A DNA stretch of 64,000 nucleotides from Tractidigestivibacter montrealensis. GTDB taxonomy: Bacteria > Actinomycetota > Coriobacteriia > Coriobacteriales > Atopobiaceae. The stretch covers positions 124,001 through 188,000 of the forward strand of contig NZ_JANSKA010000004.1 in assembly GCF_024741235.1 (NCBI RefSeq), given 5' to 3'. Below are positions 34,784-43,536 of this stretch, in pieces; positions within the stretch are counted from its first letter, which is position 1; the number at the start of each line of letters is the position of its first letter. The translations under genes were made by a program, and so were the position numbers. The notes under the pieces are model-generated. The model saw only the letters and a program-made list of their open reading frames with translations, was not told where the DNA came from and ran no database searches.

Positions 34784-35650
34784 CTATCCCAGATCGCCGA
34801 GAAGAGCCAAGCATCTCTGCGCAAGCGGTGACATGTAACGGTCTGCCTTCCAGACCACCGCCTGCCGGGTTGACAAGCCCTTCTCGGCGATCACCTTTAT
34901 GAAGCAATCGCCCGTGTCGGTGACGGGGAGCAGCGTCTCGGGCACGAGGGCAACGCCCATTCCGCCCCGTGCCCAGGTGCAGGCCGTGCGCTCGTCGTCT
35001 ACCGTGCAGCTCACGGCAAGCTCTGCCTTCGCCTCATCGAATGTGGCCCGCACCTGCTCCTCAAGGCGGCGCACGAGCACCACCGGCACGCCCGAGAGCT
35101 GAGCGCAGGTGACCTCCATCTCCGCGCCCACCTCAAGCGCGGGCGGCATGATGGCAAGCATGCGCTCCGTCTTGGCGTAGCGGCAGCGCAGACCGGCGCT
35201 CGCGAACGGCGTGCGCACCACGCCGATGTCCACCACGCCGCCCTCGAGCATCTCGAGCACCTGGGGCGTGTCTCCCTCGCGCAGCTCCACCGAGACGTTG
35301 GGTGTGGATGCAAGCTCTATGAGCCTCGAGCCCGGCACCGATCCCGCGCACGAGGCATCGACCCCAAGCGTGAGCACGCCGGTCATGCCCTTGCCCACGC
35401 CCTCGACGTCGCGCTTTGTTGCCTGTGTGAGCGCGAGGATGCGTGTTGCCCGCTCGTAGAGGAGCTTGCCCGCATCCGTGAGCGTGGCCGAGCGCGGCCC
35501 CCTGCGCACGAGCGTGGTTCCCAGCTCGCGCTCCAGCTGTGCCAGCTCATACGAGAGCGGTGGCTGCGAGATGTGCAGGCGCCGCGCGGCCGCCGTGATC
35601 TGATGCTCCTCGGCTATGGCGACGAAGTACTCCAACTGCTTGAGATTCAC
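34784..35650 (-). CDS. LysR-family transcriptional regulator
   Basis: Protein of 288 residues with HTH LEYFVAIAEEHQITAAARRL / SQPPLSYELAQLERELG and an effector domain from about residue 90. The start is a GTG at 35650, with AGGAGG seven bases upstream and the conserved N-terminus NLKQLEYF directly after it. The ATG further upstream at 35680 lacks such a site. The gene converges with tatA. Target unknown. Confidence 0.9.
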   Translation of the reverse strand: MNLKQLEYFVAIAEEHQITAAARRLHISQPPLSYELAQLERELGTTLVRRGPRSATLTDAGKLLYERATRILALTQATKRDVEGVGKGMTGVLTLGVDASCAGSVPGSRLIELASTPNVSVELREGDTPQVLEMLEGGVVDIGVVRTPFASAGLRCRYAKTERMLAIMPPALEVGAEMEVTCAQLSGVPVVLVRRLEEQVRATFDEAKAELAVSCTVDDERTACTWARGGMGVALVPETLLPVTDTGDCFIKVIAEKGLSTRQAVVWKADRYMSPLAQRCLALLGDLG

Positions 35651-35855
35651 GCGTGCCTCCTGCGACGTCTGCGTGCGCACGGCTGCCCAGCGTGACGGCG
35701 GCGTGCGAACAAGTCATACGAGAATTGTATGGCGTTACCCTAGAACATGCACGCACAAGATGGATGCCCAAGGCATAGCTACGTACCCATGGGTAGAATG
35801 TGGGCACAGAGGCCGCCGGACGCATGCGCCGGCACACACGGAGGGTGAGGTCCAC

Positions 35856-36320
35856 ATGGCCCGCAACAGCGACAACTACCCCAGCTACGAGGTCCCCGGT
35901 GAGGACTTCGACCCAAAGCGCGAGGTAGAGGAGGCAATCGACGCGGGCGAGAAGGCCCTTGCGTGCCTCAATCGGGCGTCCAAGTGCCTTGACAGCGCGT
36001 CGGGGTGGGGCATGCTCGACATCTTTGGCGGTGGCCTCATCACTGGCCTGGCCAAGCACCACCGCATCGACGAGGCGCAGGATGCCCTGCGAGAGGCGCA
36101 GTCGTCCCTCGCGGTGTTCTCGCGCGAGCTCTCGGACGTTCGCGAGTTCTCTGGCCTCAAGGTGGACATTGGCCGTGGCTGGACCTTCGCGGACTTCTTC
36201 TTTGACGGTGCCATCTCAGACATCGTGGTGCAGAGCAAGATCGAGGACGCGCGCAGTCGTGTGGACCATGCGCGTGACACCGTACGAGATGCCCTCGCGC
36301 GTCTGGAGAAGCTCCGCTAG
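35856..36320 (+). CDS. Conserved-looking protein of unknown function, coiled-coil
   Basis: Protein of 154 residues, not recognised. A hydrophilic N-terminus precedes a helical stretch (KREVEEAIDAGEKALACL), then a Gly-rich turn MLDIFGGGLITGLAKHHRIDEA. Another helical stretch (AQDALREAQSSLAVFSREL) leads to DFFFDGAISDIVVQSKI and a final coiled coil. No signal peptide. ACGGAGGGTGAGG precedes the ATG. It could be a membrane-surface or filament-associated protein; this is a guess. Confidence 0.75.
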   Translation: MARNSDNYPSYEVPGEDFDPKREVEEAIDAGEKALACLNRASKCLDSASGWGMLDIFGGGLITGLAKHHRIDEAQDALREAQSSLAVFSRELSDVREFSGLKVDIGRGWTFADFFFDGAISDIVVQSKIEDARSRVDHARDTVRDALARLEKLR

Positions 36321-36476
36321 GCGTCTTTGCACACCGAAAACGTGGCACTTACGCTGGGCTAACGTCTTGTTCAAACAAGTTGTAGACGTTATGTGCAGTT
36401 AACGATGAAGCAACATATCGCTCCTGCATGGCGGGTACCGTATTCACCAGGAACACCGCTAGGAAAGGAGGACTCC

Positions 36477-36701
36477 ATGAAGATCAAGAACCTGAGCAGG
36501 CTCCAGAAGAAGGTCCTTGACGCCTGCATGGACGGCTGGTTCATGAGCGGCGAGTACACCGCCATGTTCGACAACCACCGTCGCAGCTTCGAGGCCGATA
36601 GCCCCCTGTGGCTCTACCGCGATATTGAGCGCTGGTATGGAAGCCATGCCGCCAACCACGGGGATTCCCACCTGCTCGTCAAGTGCACCAGGGTCGATTA
36701 G
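36477..36701 (+). CDS. Small protein of unknown function (74 aa)
   Basis: Starts at the ATG following a strong AAAGGAGGACTCC site. Rich in aromatic residues (MDGWFMSGEYTAMFDNHRRS, LWLYRDIERWYG). Not recognised. A terminator pair follows, supporting expression as a single gene. Confidence 0.7.
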   Translation: MKIKNLSRLQKKVLDACMDGWFMSGEYTAMFDNHRRSFEADSPLWLYRDIERWYGSHAANHGDSHLLVKCTRVD

Positions 36702-36711
36702 GGGCAATACG

Positions 36712-36737
36712 CCCCGGCACCCCGGTGCCGTCCGGGG
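36712..36737. repeat. GC-rich hairpin after the 74-aa gene
   Basis: CCCCGGCAC / GGTGCCG plus CCGGGG can fold as a stem; no T-tract. Possibly protects the mRNA 3' end. Confidence 0.4.
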
Positions 36738-36763
36738 AAATGACAAAGTGCACGTTGGCAAGC

Positions 36764-36786
36764 GGGACCCCACGGGGTCTTTTTTG
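36764..36786 (+). terminator. Intrinsic terminator
   Basis: GGGACCCC / GGGGTC hairpin directly followed by TTTTTTT (36779-36785), ending the transcript of the small gene. Confidence 0.85.
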
Positions 36787-36863
36787 TTAGTCTTCGGGGA
36801 GTAGCGCCCGCGCGCCGCCCCCGTTTTACCTTTGGGGCAGCCTGGAATCCCTAGGAGGAACCC

Positions 36864-38006
36864 ATGCCCCTCTCGCTCAACTCTTCTCTTGATGGCCTTA
36901 GGCTCTCTGGCATCAGACGCTTCTCGGCACTTGCCGCGCAAACTCCAGGGTGCGTCTCGCTCACGTTGGGCGAGCCAGGCGAGGACACCCCACCCAACGT
37001 ATGCGCCAAGGTGGGGGAGGACCTCCACCGCGGCCTCACGCACTATCCGCCCAACAACGGCTTTGCATGGCTTCGCGAGGCCATCTGCGCGTGGGAAGCC
37101 GAGCGCGGCGTGCGTCTTGCGCCGGAAAACGTCATTGTGACCGACGGCGCAACGGAGGCACTCTTCTGCGCTATCACGACGCTTCTCAACCCCGGTGACG
37201 AGGTCATCATCCCCACGCCGGCGTTTCTCCTCTATGACTCCCTTGTGAGGCTGGCGCGCGGTGTGCCCGTGCCGCTCGACACCACTGCGAGCAACTTCCA
37301 GCTGGATTCGCGCGCGCTTGCGCAGGCGATCACGCCCCGTACCAAGGCGATTGTGATTACTTCGCCCAACAACCCCACGGGGTGTGTGCTCGACCGTGGC
37401 AGCATGGATGCCGTTGCCGAGGCGGTGCGTACGCGCGACCTCTACGTGATCTGCGATGACGTCTATGGCGAGCTTTGCTACGAGCCCGGCTACCGGCGCT
37501 TCTCGGCCCTCTATCCCGAGCTTGCGGATAGGGCCATCGTTGCGAACAGCTTCTCGAAGCCTTGGGCCATGACCGGTTGGCGCCTTGGCTGGGTGGGCGC
37601 GGGAGAGAAGGTCGCTGCCGCCATGGCAAAGGTGCACCAATACGCAGTCTCGTCGGTGCCCGCTTTCATGCAGCATGCCGCCATGGAGGCGCTGGCCACA
37701 AGCACAGCTCCCATGCGCGCCTCCTACCAGGCAAGACGTGACTTTACGGTGGAGGCGCTCGACCGTATGGGGCTTTCCGTCGTCACGCCCCAGGGCGCGT
37801 TCTACGCGTTTCCCAGCATAGAGGGACTGGGCCTCGCAAGCGAGGAGTTCTGCGAGCGCGCCATCCGCGAGGCGGGCGTGGCGCTGGTGCCAGGCTCGTG
37901 TTTTGGCGGCGAGGGCCACGTGCGCCTGAGCTATGCCGCTGACGAGAAGACCCTGGCTACCGGCCTTGAGCGCCTGGCCGGCTTTGTGGGGGCGCTCCGA
38001 GGGTAG
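36864..38006 (+). CDS. PLP-dependent aminotransferase, PatA-like (candidate N-acetyl-diaminopimelate aminotransferase)
   Basis: Class I/II aminotransferase of 380 residues. The PLP lysine is Lys232 in NSFSKPWAMTGWRLG; SPNNPTG and the CDDVYGEL Asp-Tyr pair bind the cofactor. Several stretches recall Bacillus PatA: LSGIRRFSALAAQ, KVHQYAVSS and GVALVPGSCF. PatA makes N-acetyl-LL-diaminopimelate, the step after DapH, and dapH lies 5 kb away. This function is inferred; a general aromatic or aspartate aminotransferase is the alternative. TAGGAGG precedes the ATG. Confidence 0.88.
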   Translation: MPLSLNSSLDGLRLSGIRRFSALAAQTPGCVSLTLGEPGEDTPPNVCAKVGEDLHRGLTHYPPNNGFAWLREAICAWEAERGVRLAPENVIVTDGATEALFCAITTLLNPGDEVIIPTPAFLLYDSLVRLARGVPVPLDTTASNFQLDSRALAQAITPRTKAIVITSPNNPTGCVLDRGSMDAVAEAVRTRDLYVICDDVYGELCYEPGYRRFSALYPELADRAIVANSFSKPWAMTGWRLGWVGAGEKVAAAMAKVHQYAVSSVPAFMQHAAMEALATSTAPMRASYQARRDFTVEALDRMGLSVVTPQGAFYAFPSIEGLGLASEEFCERAIREAGVALVPGSCFGGEGHVRLSYAADEKTLATGLERLAGFVGALRG

Positions 38007-38048
38007 CGCTGCGGTAGCCGTACCCGCTGCCGGCCGTGGGCCCAGGCG

Positions 38049-39200
38049 CTACTCGTCCTCCACCACGTGCGCCATCATGAGCAGCAGGGCCACCGCGACG
38101 CCCTGCTCGAGCGAGTCCTTGCGGATCCACTCGTCGCGCGTGTGGGGGAGGCCACCCGTGATGGTGCCCACGCACACCGCCGGCACGCCAAGCGAGAGCG
38201 GCACGTTAGCGTCGGTCGAGGAGCTCACGTGGCGGGCGCGCACGCCGAGGACCGCCTGGATGGCATCGTCGCAACGACGCGTGAGGCGCCGCTCGGCGGT
38301 CTCGTTCACGTTGCCGGTGGCCGGACGGCGGCCTATCACGTCGATTCGCACCTCCATGTCGTCGCGGGCGTCCGCCCGGGCAACGAGGTCGCGGAGCTTC
38401 TCGTCCATCTCTTGCAGGCACGGCTCGCTCGTGGAACGAAACTCGCAGAGGCACGAGGCCTCGCTCGCGATGCTGTTGACCGTGGTGCCACCCTCGATGA
38501 GCCCCACGTTGCAGGTGGTGCGGGCCTCGGTTGGGCGCGGCAGGTCGTACATTGCGCACACCACGCGCGAGAGCCGCTCGATGGCGTTGGGGACGCCCCA
38601 GTTCTTCCAGCTGTGGCCGCCCTGCGTGTGCACGCTGATGCGGTAGCGCATCGACCCCACTGCCTCGGTGACCACCTCGGGGAAGTGTGCGTCGAGCGCG
38701 GTGAGTTCGGTCACGGGGGCTGTGGCTTCGCGCATGAGCTGCTTGGTGCCCTTGAGGTTGCCCAGTCCCTCCTCGCCGGAGTTCGCCACCACCACAACGC
38801 AGGTGTCGAGCTTGGGGCGGTGCTTGAGGAACCACTTTGTGGCCATGAGCAGCGTCACCAGGCAGGCCGTGTCGTCGCCGATGCCCGGGGCGTACATGTT
38901 CTCCTCGTCCTCGGTGAGTGGCAGCTCGCCCGTGTCGGGAAAGACGACGTCGGTGTGGGCGGAGAAGACCGCGCGGCCTGGCTCGGAACGGTCGCCCAGG
39001 ATGCAGACAACGTTATGCGCCTCGTCCACGGTGACGTCGGTTGCGCCCTGCTCGCGGAGCCAGGTTGCTACAAACCAGGCGCGGCGTCCCTCGTCACCCG
39101 TGGGGGCGCCAATACGCCCGAGCGCGCGCAGAAGCTCGAGCGACTCCTCGCGCACCTCTCGCGCAAACTCCAGTGCTGTGTAGGTCTCCCTTGGGTTCAT
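38049..39200 (-). CDS. M20-family metallopeptidase
   Basis: Zinc-dependent peptidase of 383 residues. Metal-site signatures: SAHTDVV (His82, Asp84), GIGDDTA (Asp109), SGEEG (Glu143/144), LDAHFPE, and a C-terminal GLPHTRDEW His. The pattern resembles peptidase T-like aminotripeptidases rather than the DapE/DapL deacylases, so a role in peptide breakdown is more likely than in lysine synthesis. Converges with the aminotransferase gene. Confidence 0.88.
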   Translation of the reverse strand: MNPRETYTALEFAREVREESLELLRALGRIGAPTGDEGRRAWFVATWLREQGATDVTVDEAHNVVCILGDRSEPGRAVFSAHTDVVFPDTGELPLTEDEENMYAPGIGDDTACLVTLLMATKWFLKHRPKLDTCVVVVANSGEEGLGNLKGTKQLMREATAPVTELTALDAHFPEVVTEAVGSMRYRISVHTQGGHSWKNWGVPNAIERLSRVVCAMYDLPRPTEARTTCNVGLIEGGTTVNSIASEASCLCEFRSTSEPCLQEMDEKLRDLVARADARDDMEVRIDVIGRRPATGNVNETAERRLTRRCDDAIQAVLGVRARHVSSSTDANVPLSLGVPAVCVGTITGGLPHTRDEWIRKDSLEQGVAVALLLMMAHVVEDE

Positions 39201-39385
39201 GAGGTCCTCCAGAGCGCGGCGCGCCGCCGCGTAGCGTGCGTGTTGCCCCTAGCATACTCCCCCGTCGTCGCCCTGCCGATCTCCTATCGGCCGTTGAGCT
39301 GTCTACCACATCGTGAAGAAGTTTTTCTCCGTTGGTGTTCCGCTCGACCTTGCGCCGGCGCGGCGCGGATGCTAGCGTTGTCCGC

Positions 39386-39546
39386 ACGATAGAGGAGCGG
39401 GCACGATGGTCCTGGAGGAGCCGGCGGGCAAGGATTCCGGGAGAGGCGATGCCCGCCGAACTTCCGCGTCAGGCATGGCGCGGCGGTGGGCTCGGCGGGA
39501 ACACCGCCGGGACTGTCCGTGGAGAAGATCCGCGGGAGCGCTATCC
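39386..39546 (+). ncRNA. Lysine riboswitch (L box)
   Basis: Upstream of lysA. GATAGAGGAGCG (39388-39399) and GGGAGCGCTATC (ending 39545) form the closing P1 helix and its conserved flanks. Internal blocks GCCCGCCGAAC and GGGACTGTCCGTGGAG match the L-box core (GCCGAAG and GGCUGUC..UUGGAG). Downstream, CCCC at 39584-39587 can pair with the GGGGG of the lysA ribosome site (39600-39604), suggesting translational control. High lysine would shut off lysA-dapA-dapB-dapH. Confidence 0.85.
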
Positions 39547-39608
39547 CCGGCCACGCGGCGCTGCTGCGTGGTCCCCGGCGGCGCCCCTGCGGCGCGTCTG
39601 GGGGAGCA

Positions 39609-40898
39609 ATGGGGGAAAAGCTACCGTTCGTCACAAGAGACCAGCTCGAGCGTGCCGCCGCGCAGTGGCCCACGCCCTTCCACGTCTATAGCGAGAAGCT
39701 CATCCGCGAGCGTGTGCGCGCCTTGAAGGCGGCGTTCTCGTGGAACCCCAGCTTCACCGAGTACTTTGCCGTGAAGGCGACACCCAACCCCACGATCGTC
39801 TCGATTCTGGCCGAGGAGGGCTGCGGCTGCGACTGCGCAACCGCCACGGAGCTCACGCTTGCCAGCGCCTGCGGCGTGCGAGGCGAGCGCATCATGCTCT
39901 CCTCCAACGACACACCCGACGAGGACTACCGCCGCGCGCGCGACCTAGGCGCCATCATCAACCTGGACTCGCTCGACATGGTGGACTGCCTGTCGCGCGC
40001 GTTGGACGGAAAGTTGCCCGCCATGGTCTGCCTGCGCGTGAACCCGGGAGGCAACTTCACGGCCTCAAACGGCATCATCGGCGAGCCCGAGGACTCCAAG
40101 TTTGGCATGACCGTCGACCAGGTCATGGAGGCGGCGCGCAGGCTTTCCGCCATGGGCGTTACCGAGTTTGGCCTCCATGCGTTTCTTGCCTCAAACACGC
40201 AGGTGGAGGACTACTACCCGCGCCTCGCGCGCGTGCTCTTCGAGCTGGCCGTGCGACTTTCGCGCGAGCTTGACGTGCACGTGCGGCTGGTTGACCTCTC
40301 CGGCGGCATTGGCATCGACTACCGACCCGAGGATGTTCCCGTGGACATCGCTGCCGTGGGCGAGGGCGTGCGCCGCGTGTACGAGGAGGTTCTCGTGCCT
40401 GCGGGTATGGGTGACGTGGCCCTTGCCGCCGAGCTTGGCCGCTGGATGCTGGCGCCTGCGGGCGGCCTTGTGACCCGTGTGATCCACGAGAAGGTCACCT
40501 ACCACGACTACCTGGGCGTCGACGCCTGCGCCTCCAACCTCATGCGCCCGGCGGTCTACGGCGCCTACCACCACATCACCGTGATGGGTCACGAGGGCGA
40601 GCCCGCAACCAGGCGCTACAACGTGGTGGGCAGGCTCTGCGAGAACTCCGACCAGTTTGCGCGCGACCGTATGCTGCCCGAGGTCCACATCGGTGACCTG
40701 CTCTTCATTCACGACGCTGGCGCCCACGGGCACTCCATGGGCTACAACTACAACGGCACGCTCCGCTCGGCGGAGCTGCTGTTGCGCGAGGATGGCTCGT
40801 TCGAGCTCATTCGGCGCGCCGAGACGCCCGCAGACTACTTTGCAACACTTGACTTTCCGGGCTCGCGCTTCTCGGCGCTTGTCCACCCAGAGGGCTAG
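39609..40898 (+). CDS. lysA: Diaminopimelate decarboxylase
   Basis: PLP enzyme of 429 residues, converting meso-diaminopimelate to lysine. The PLP lysine is Lys56 in YFAVKATPNP; DLSGGIGIDYRP and LAAELGRWMLAPAG follow, with the substrate/dimer Cys region RLCENSDQFARD. ATG at 39609 follows GGGGGAG, which the lysine riboswitch can sequester; the open frame upstream overlaps the riboswitch and is not translated. First gene of the lysA-dapA-dapB-dapH operon. Confidence 0.94.
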   Translation: MGEKLPFVTRDQLERAAAQWPTPFHVYSEKLIRERVRALKAAFSWNPSFTEYFAVKATPNPTIVSILAEEGCGCDCATATELTLASACGVRGERIMLSSNDTPDEDYRRARDLGAIINLDSLDMVDCLSRALDGKLPAMVCLRVNPGGNFTASNGIIGEPEDSKFGMTVDQVMEAARRLSAMGVTEFGLHAFLASNTQVEDYYPRLARVLFELAVRLSRELDVHVRLVDLSGGIGIDYRPEDVPVDIAAVGEGVRRVYEEVLVPAGMGDVALAAELGRWMLAPAGGLVTRVIHEKVTYHDYLGVDACASNLMRPAVYGAYHHITVMGHEGEPATRRYNVVGRLCENSDQFARDRMLPEVHIGDLLFIHDAGAHGHSMGYNYNGTLRSAELLLREDGSFELIRRAETPADYFATLDFPGSRFSALVHPEG

Positions 40899-40956
40899 GA
40901 CACACGTAGGGTTACACGCAGGGCGCCCGCGGGGCGCACACGAGAGGGGACGCACA

Positions 40957-41847
40957 ATGGACATGCAGGGACTTACCGGTTCTGTCGTGGCGCTGGTCAC
41001 GCCGTTTCTGGAGGACGGCTCCATCGACTATGGGTCGCTGGAGCGCCTGGTCGACTTCCACCTCGAGAACGGGACCGACGGCATCCTGGTCTTGGGGACC
41101 ACGGGCGAGTCTTCCACGATGACCGACGAGGAGGACCTTGAGGTAGCCAAGACCGTCATCGACCGCGTGGCTGGCCGTATCCCCGTCATTGGCGGCGCGG
41201 GCTCCAACTCCACGGCGGAGTCGCTCCGCAAGGCAAAGGCGCTGGAGAAGCTTGGCGCCGACGGCCTTCTCCTCATTACGCCCTACTACAACAAATCCAA
41301 CGAGGAGGGCATCTACCGCCACTTCACGACGGTCCTCGACCAGGTGGACGTGCCGTGCCTGCTCTACAACATCCCCGGTCGCACGGGTTGCTCCATCTCG
41401 GAGAGAAACGTCGCACGCCTGGCCACGCACCCCAACGCGTGGGGCATCAAGGAGGCTTCGGGCAACATCTCCTACGCGACGATGGTTGCGCGCTACCTCT
41501 CGGATGACTTCCGCATGATGAGCGGCAACGACGATATGGTGGTGCCCATCCTCTCGTTGGGCGGCGTGGGCGTGGTCTCGGTGTGGGCAGACGTCGCGCC
41601 GCGCACCGTGCACGACATGTGCGAGAAGTGGCTTTCCGGCGACACCAAGGGCGCGCTTAAGGTGCAGCTGGACAACCTCGACCTGGTGCATGCGCTCTTT
41701 GGCGAGGTCAACCCCATTCCCGTGAAGGCCGCGCTCGCCAAGATGGGGCTCATTGGCCCTACCGTGCGCCTGCCGCTCTGGCAACTCTCGCCCGAGGCGG
41801 ACGCGCGTCTGGAGGCTGCCATGAAGGGGGCTGGTCTTCTTGGCTAG
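40957..41847 (+). CDS. dapA: 4-Hydroxy-tetrahydrodipicolinate synthase
   Basis: Condenses pyruvate with aspartate semialdehyde. Protein of 296 residues; Schiff-base Lys165 in GIKEASG, catalytic Tyr137 in LLYNIPGRTG, and GTTGESSTM for the Thr pair. ATG at 40957 follows GAGAGGGGAC. Overlaps dapB by 8 bp. Confidence 0.96.
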   Translation: MDMQGLTGSVVALVTPFLEDGSIDYGSLERLVDFHLENGTDGILVLGTTGESSTMTDEEDLEVAKTVIDRVAGRIPVIGGAGSNSTAESLRKAKALEKLGADGLLLITPYYNKSNEEGIYRHFTTVLDQVDVPCLLYNIPGRTGCSISERNVARLATHPNAWGIKEASGNISYATMVARYLSDDFRMMSGNDDMVVPILSLGGVGVVSVWADVAPRTVHDMCEKWLSGDTKGALKVQLDNLDLVHALFGEVNPIPVKAALAKMGLIGPTVRLPLWQLSPEADARLEAAMKGAGLLG

Positions 41848-42562
41848 CGTGCTGGTGGTTGGCGCCAAGGGGCGCATGGGGACGCTCCTTCGGGCAGCCG
41901 TCGAGGCGGATGCGGATCTCTCGCTTGCGGGCGGCTACGACGCAGACAACATCTCTGAGTTTGACTCCGTTGCCCCAGCGGTAGACCTCGTTATCGATTT
42001 CTCGGCGCCCGCGTCGATTTCCCACGTGGAGGCCTACGTGCGTCGCACGCGCGCCGCGCTGCTCTCGGGCACCACGGGCCTCTCGGCGGAGGACCTCTCG
42101 CGCATCGAGGCACTGGGCAAGGTGGCACCCGTCATATGGAGCGGTAACTACTCGCTGGGCGTGGCGGTGCTCCGCCATCTGGCGAGAGAGGCCGCGGCCT
42201 CGCTTCCCGGCTGGGACACCGAGATCGTCGAGTGCCACCACAGCCGAAAGGCAGACGCCCCCTCCGGTACGGCAAAGATGCTGCTCGAGGCCGTGGATCC
42301 CACGGGTGAGAGGAGCGTTGCCTACGGGCGCGAGGGCATTGTGGGGCCGCGCCCGGCGGGCGAGATTGGCATGCACAGCCTGCGCGGCGGCACCGTGGCG
42401 GGAACGCACGAGGTGCTCTTCTTTGGCGAGGACGAGGAGGTCGTGCTCACGCACCGCGCGACGAGCCGTCAGATCTTCGTGAACGGCGCCATTGCCGCGG
42501 CCAAGCGCCTGCTGGCGCGCGAGCCCGGCTTCTACGACTTCGACACGCTCATGTTTGGATAG
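41840..42562 (+). CDS. dapB: 4-Hydroxy-tetrahydrodipicolinate reductase
   Basis: NAD(P)H-dependent enzyme of 240 residues. N-terminal nucleotide motif VVGAKGRMG, then LVIDFSAPASI, SGTTGLS, and the catalytic HHSRKADAPSGTA. It starts with a TTG at 41840, nine bases after AAGGGGG and inside the end of dapA; a GTG at 41849 is an alternative. Translational coupling to dapA is likely. Confidence 0.94.
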   Translation: MASVLVVGAKGRMGTLLRAAVEADADLSLAGGYDADNISEFDSVAPAVDLVIDFSAPASISHVEAYVRRTRAALLSGTTGLSAEDLSRIEALGKVAPVIWSGNYSLGVAVLRHLAREAAASLPGWDTEIVECHHSRKADAPSGTAKMLLEAVDPTGERSVAYGREGIVGPRPAGEIGMHSLRGGTVAGTHEVLFFGEDEEVVLTHRATSRQIFVNGAIAAAKRLLAREPGFYDFDTLMFG

Positions 42563-42570
42563 CCTGTAGA

Positions 42571-42605
42571 AACGAAAACCGCCAGGTCAACGAGAACCGC
42601 TAGGT
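42571..42605. repeat. Two 17-bp direct repeats between dapB and dapH
   Basis: AACGAAAACCGCCAGGT (42571-42587) and AACGAGAACCGCTAGGT (42589-42605) differ at two positions and have an 18-bp period. Function unknown. Confidence 0.6.
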
Positions 42606-42627
42606 GGCTGGCGAGAGGGGAAGACCC

Positions 42628-43329
42628 ATGGACGCCCAGGAAATTATCGACTTCATCGCAAGCGCGCCAAAGAAGACGCCGGTCAAGGCATACGTCAAGC
42701 TTGCCCCCGGCGCGAACGTGGACTTTGGGCCCAGCTCCCACGTCTTTGGGACGGGCGACGTCGTGGTCTTTGGCGACTGGTCCGAGGTTGGGCCGGCGCT
42801 TGAGGCGGCTGGCAACAACGTTCTGGACGTGGTTGTCGAGAACGACCGTCGCAACTCCGGTGTGCCGCTGCTTGACGTGCGCAACGTGAACGCCCGCATC
42901 GAGCCTGGCGCCATCATTCGCGACCAGGTGGAGATTGGCGACAACGCCGTTATCATGATGGGCGCAATCATCAACATTGGTGCGGTCATTGGCGCGGGCA
43001 CCATGATCGACATGGGTGCCGTCCTGGGTGGGCGCGCCACTGTGGGCGCGCACTGCCACGTGGGTGCCGGCTGCGTGCTTGCCGGCGTGGTTGAGCCCGC
43101 GAGCGCGACGCCCGTGGTGATTGAGGACGACGTGCTTCTCGGCGCAAACTCCGTGGTCATCGAGGGATGCCGCGTGGGCAAGGGTGCCGTTGTGGCTGCC
43201 GGTGCTGTGGTGACTGAGGACGTACCCGCAGGTGCGGTTGTTGCCGGCTGCCCCGCGCGCGTCATCAAGATGAAGGACGAGAAGACCGAGGCCAAGACTG
43301 CGCTGGTAGACGCCCTGCGCAACCTGTAG
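42628..43329 (+). CDS. dapH: 2,3,4,5-Tetrahydropyridine-2,6-dicarboxylate N-acetyltransferase
   Basis: Left-handed beta-helix acyltransferase of 233 residues. The family-specific N-terminus [34 protein letters not shown], and hexapeptide repeats ([20 protein letters not shown]) match DapH of the acetylase pathway rather than the succinylase DapD. GAGAGGGGAAGACCC precedes the ATG. Last gene of the riboswitch operon. Confidence 0.95.
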   Translation: MDAQEIIDFIASAPKKTPVKAYVKLAPGANVDFGPSSHVFGTGDVVVFGDWSEVGPALEAAGNNVLDVVVENDRRNSGVPLLDVRNVNARIEPGAIIRDQVEIGDNAVIMMGAIINIGAVIGAGTMIDMGAVLGGRATVGAHCHVGAGCVLAGVVEPASATPVVIEDDVLLGANSVVIEGCRVGKGAVVAAGAVVTEDVPAGAVVAGCPARVIKMKDEKTEAKTALVDALRNL

Positions 43330-43412
43330 GGGGCGGTTCTCGGCCGAGCTACGGTGACAGAGGGTTGCGCTTCTCGCCGAGCTTCTCGCCGTCGTAGCTC
43401 TTCTCGTCGAGA

Positions 43413-43462
43413 TGCCGCGAGTTCCGAACGTTTAGGCCGGCTTAACCGGTGAAATTTAGCGT
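43413..43462. repeat. Hairpin repeat P3, copy A
   Basis: GCCGCGAGTTCCGAACGTTTAGG then CTTAACCGG, degenerate at the 3' arm. Member of the GCCGCG..TTCCGAACG family; lies downstream of dapH. Confidence 0.65.
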
Positions 43463-43474
43463 CATTCGAACATT

Positions 43475-43524
43475 GCCGCGTATTCCGAACGTTTAAACAG
43501 CTCTAACCGTTCGGGATACGCGGC
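43475..43524. repeat. Hairpin repeat P3, copy B (50 bp, best copy)
   Basis: Arms GCCGCGTATTCCGAACG and CGTTCGGGATACGCGGC are nearly perfect, with inner TTTAAAC / CTCTAAC. It ends 12 bp before the stop of the minus-strand ThpR gene and may terminate both dapH and thpR transcripts. Confidence 0.8.
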
Positions 43525-43536
43525 ATGTTCATGTTG

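Noticed and set aside
38049-39200. M20 protein as the N-acetyl-DAP deacetylase
   Set aside because: Motif pattern resembles peptidase T-like enzymes and it is on the opposite strand, outside the riboswitch operon.
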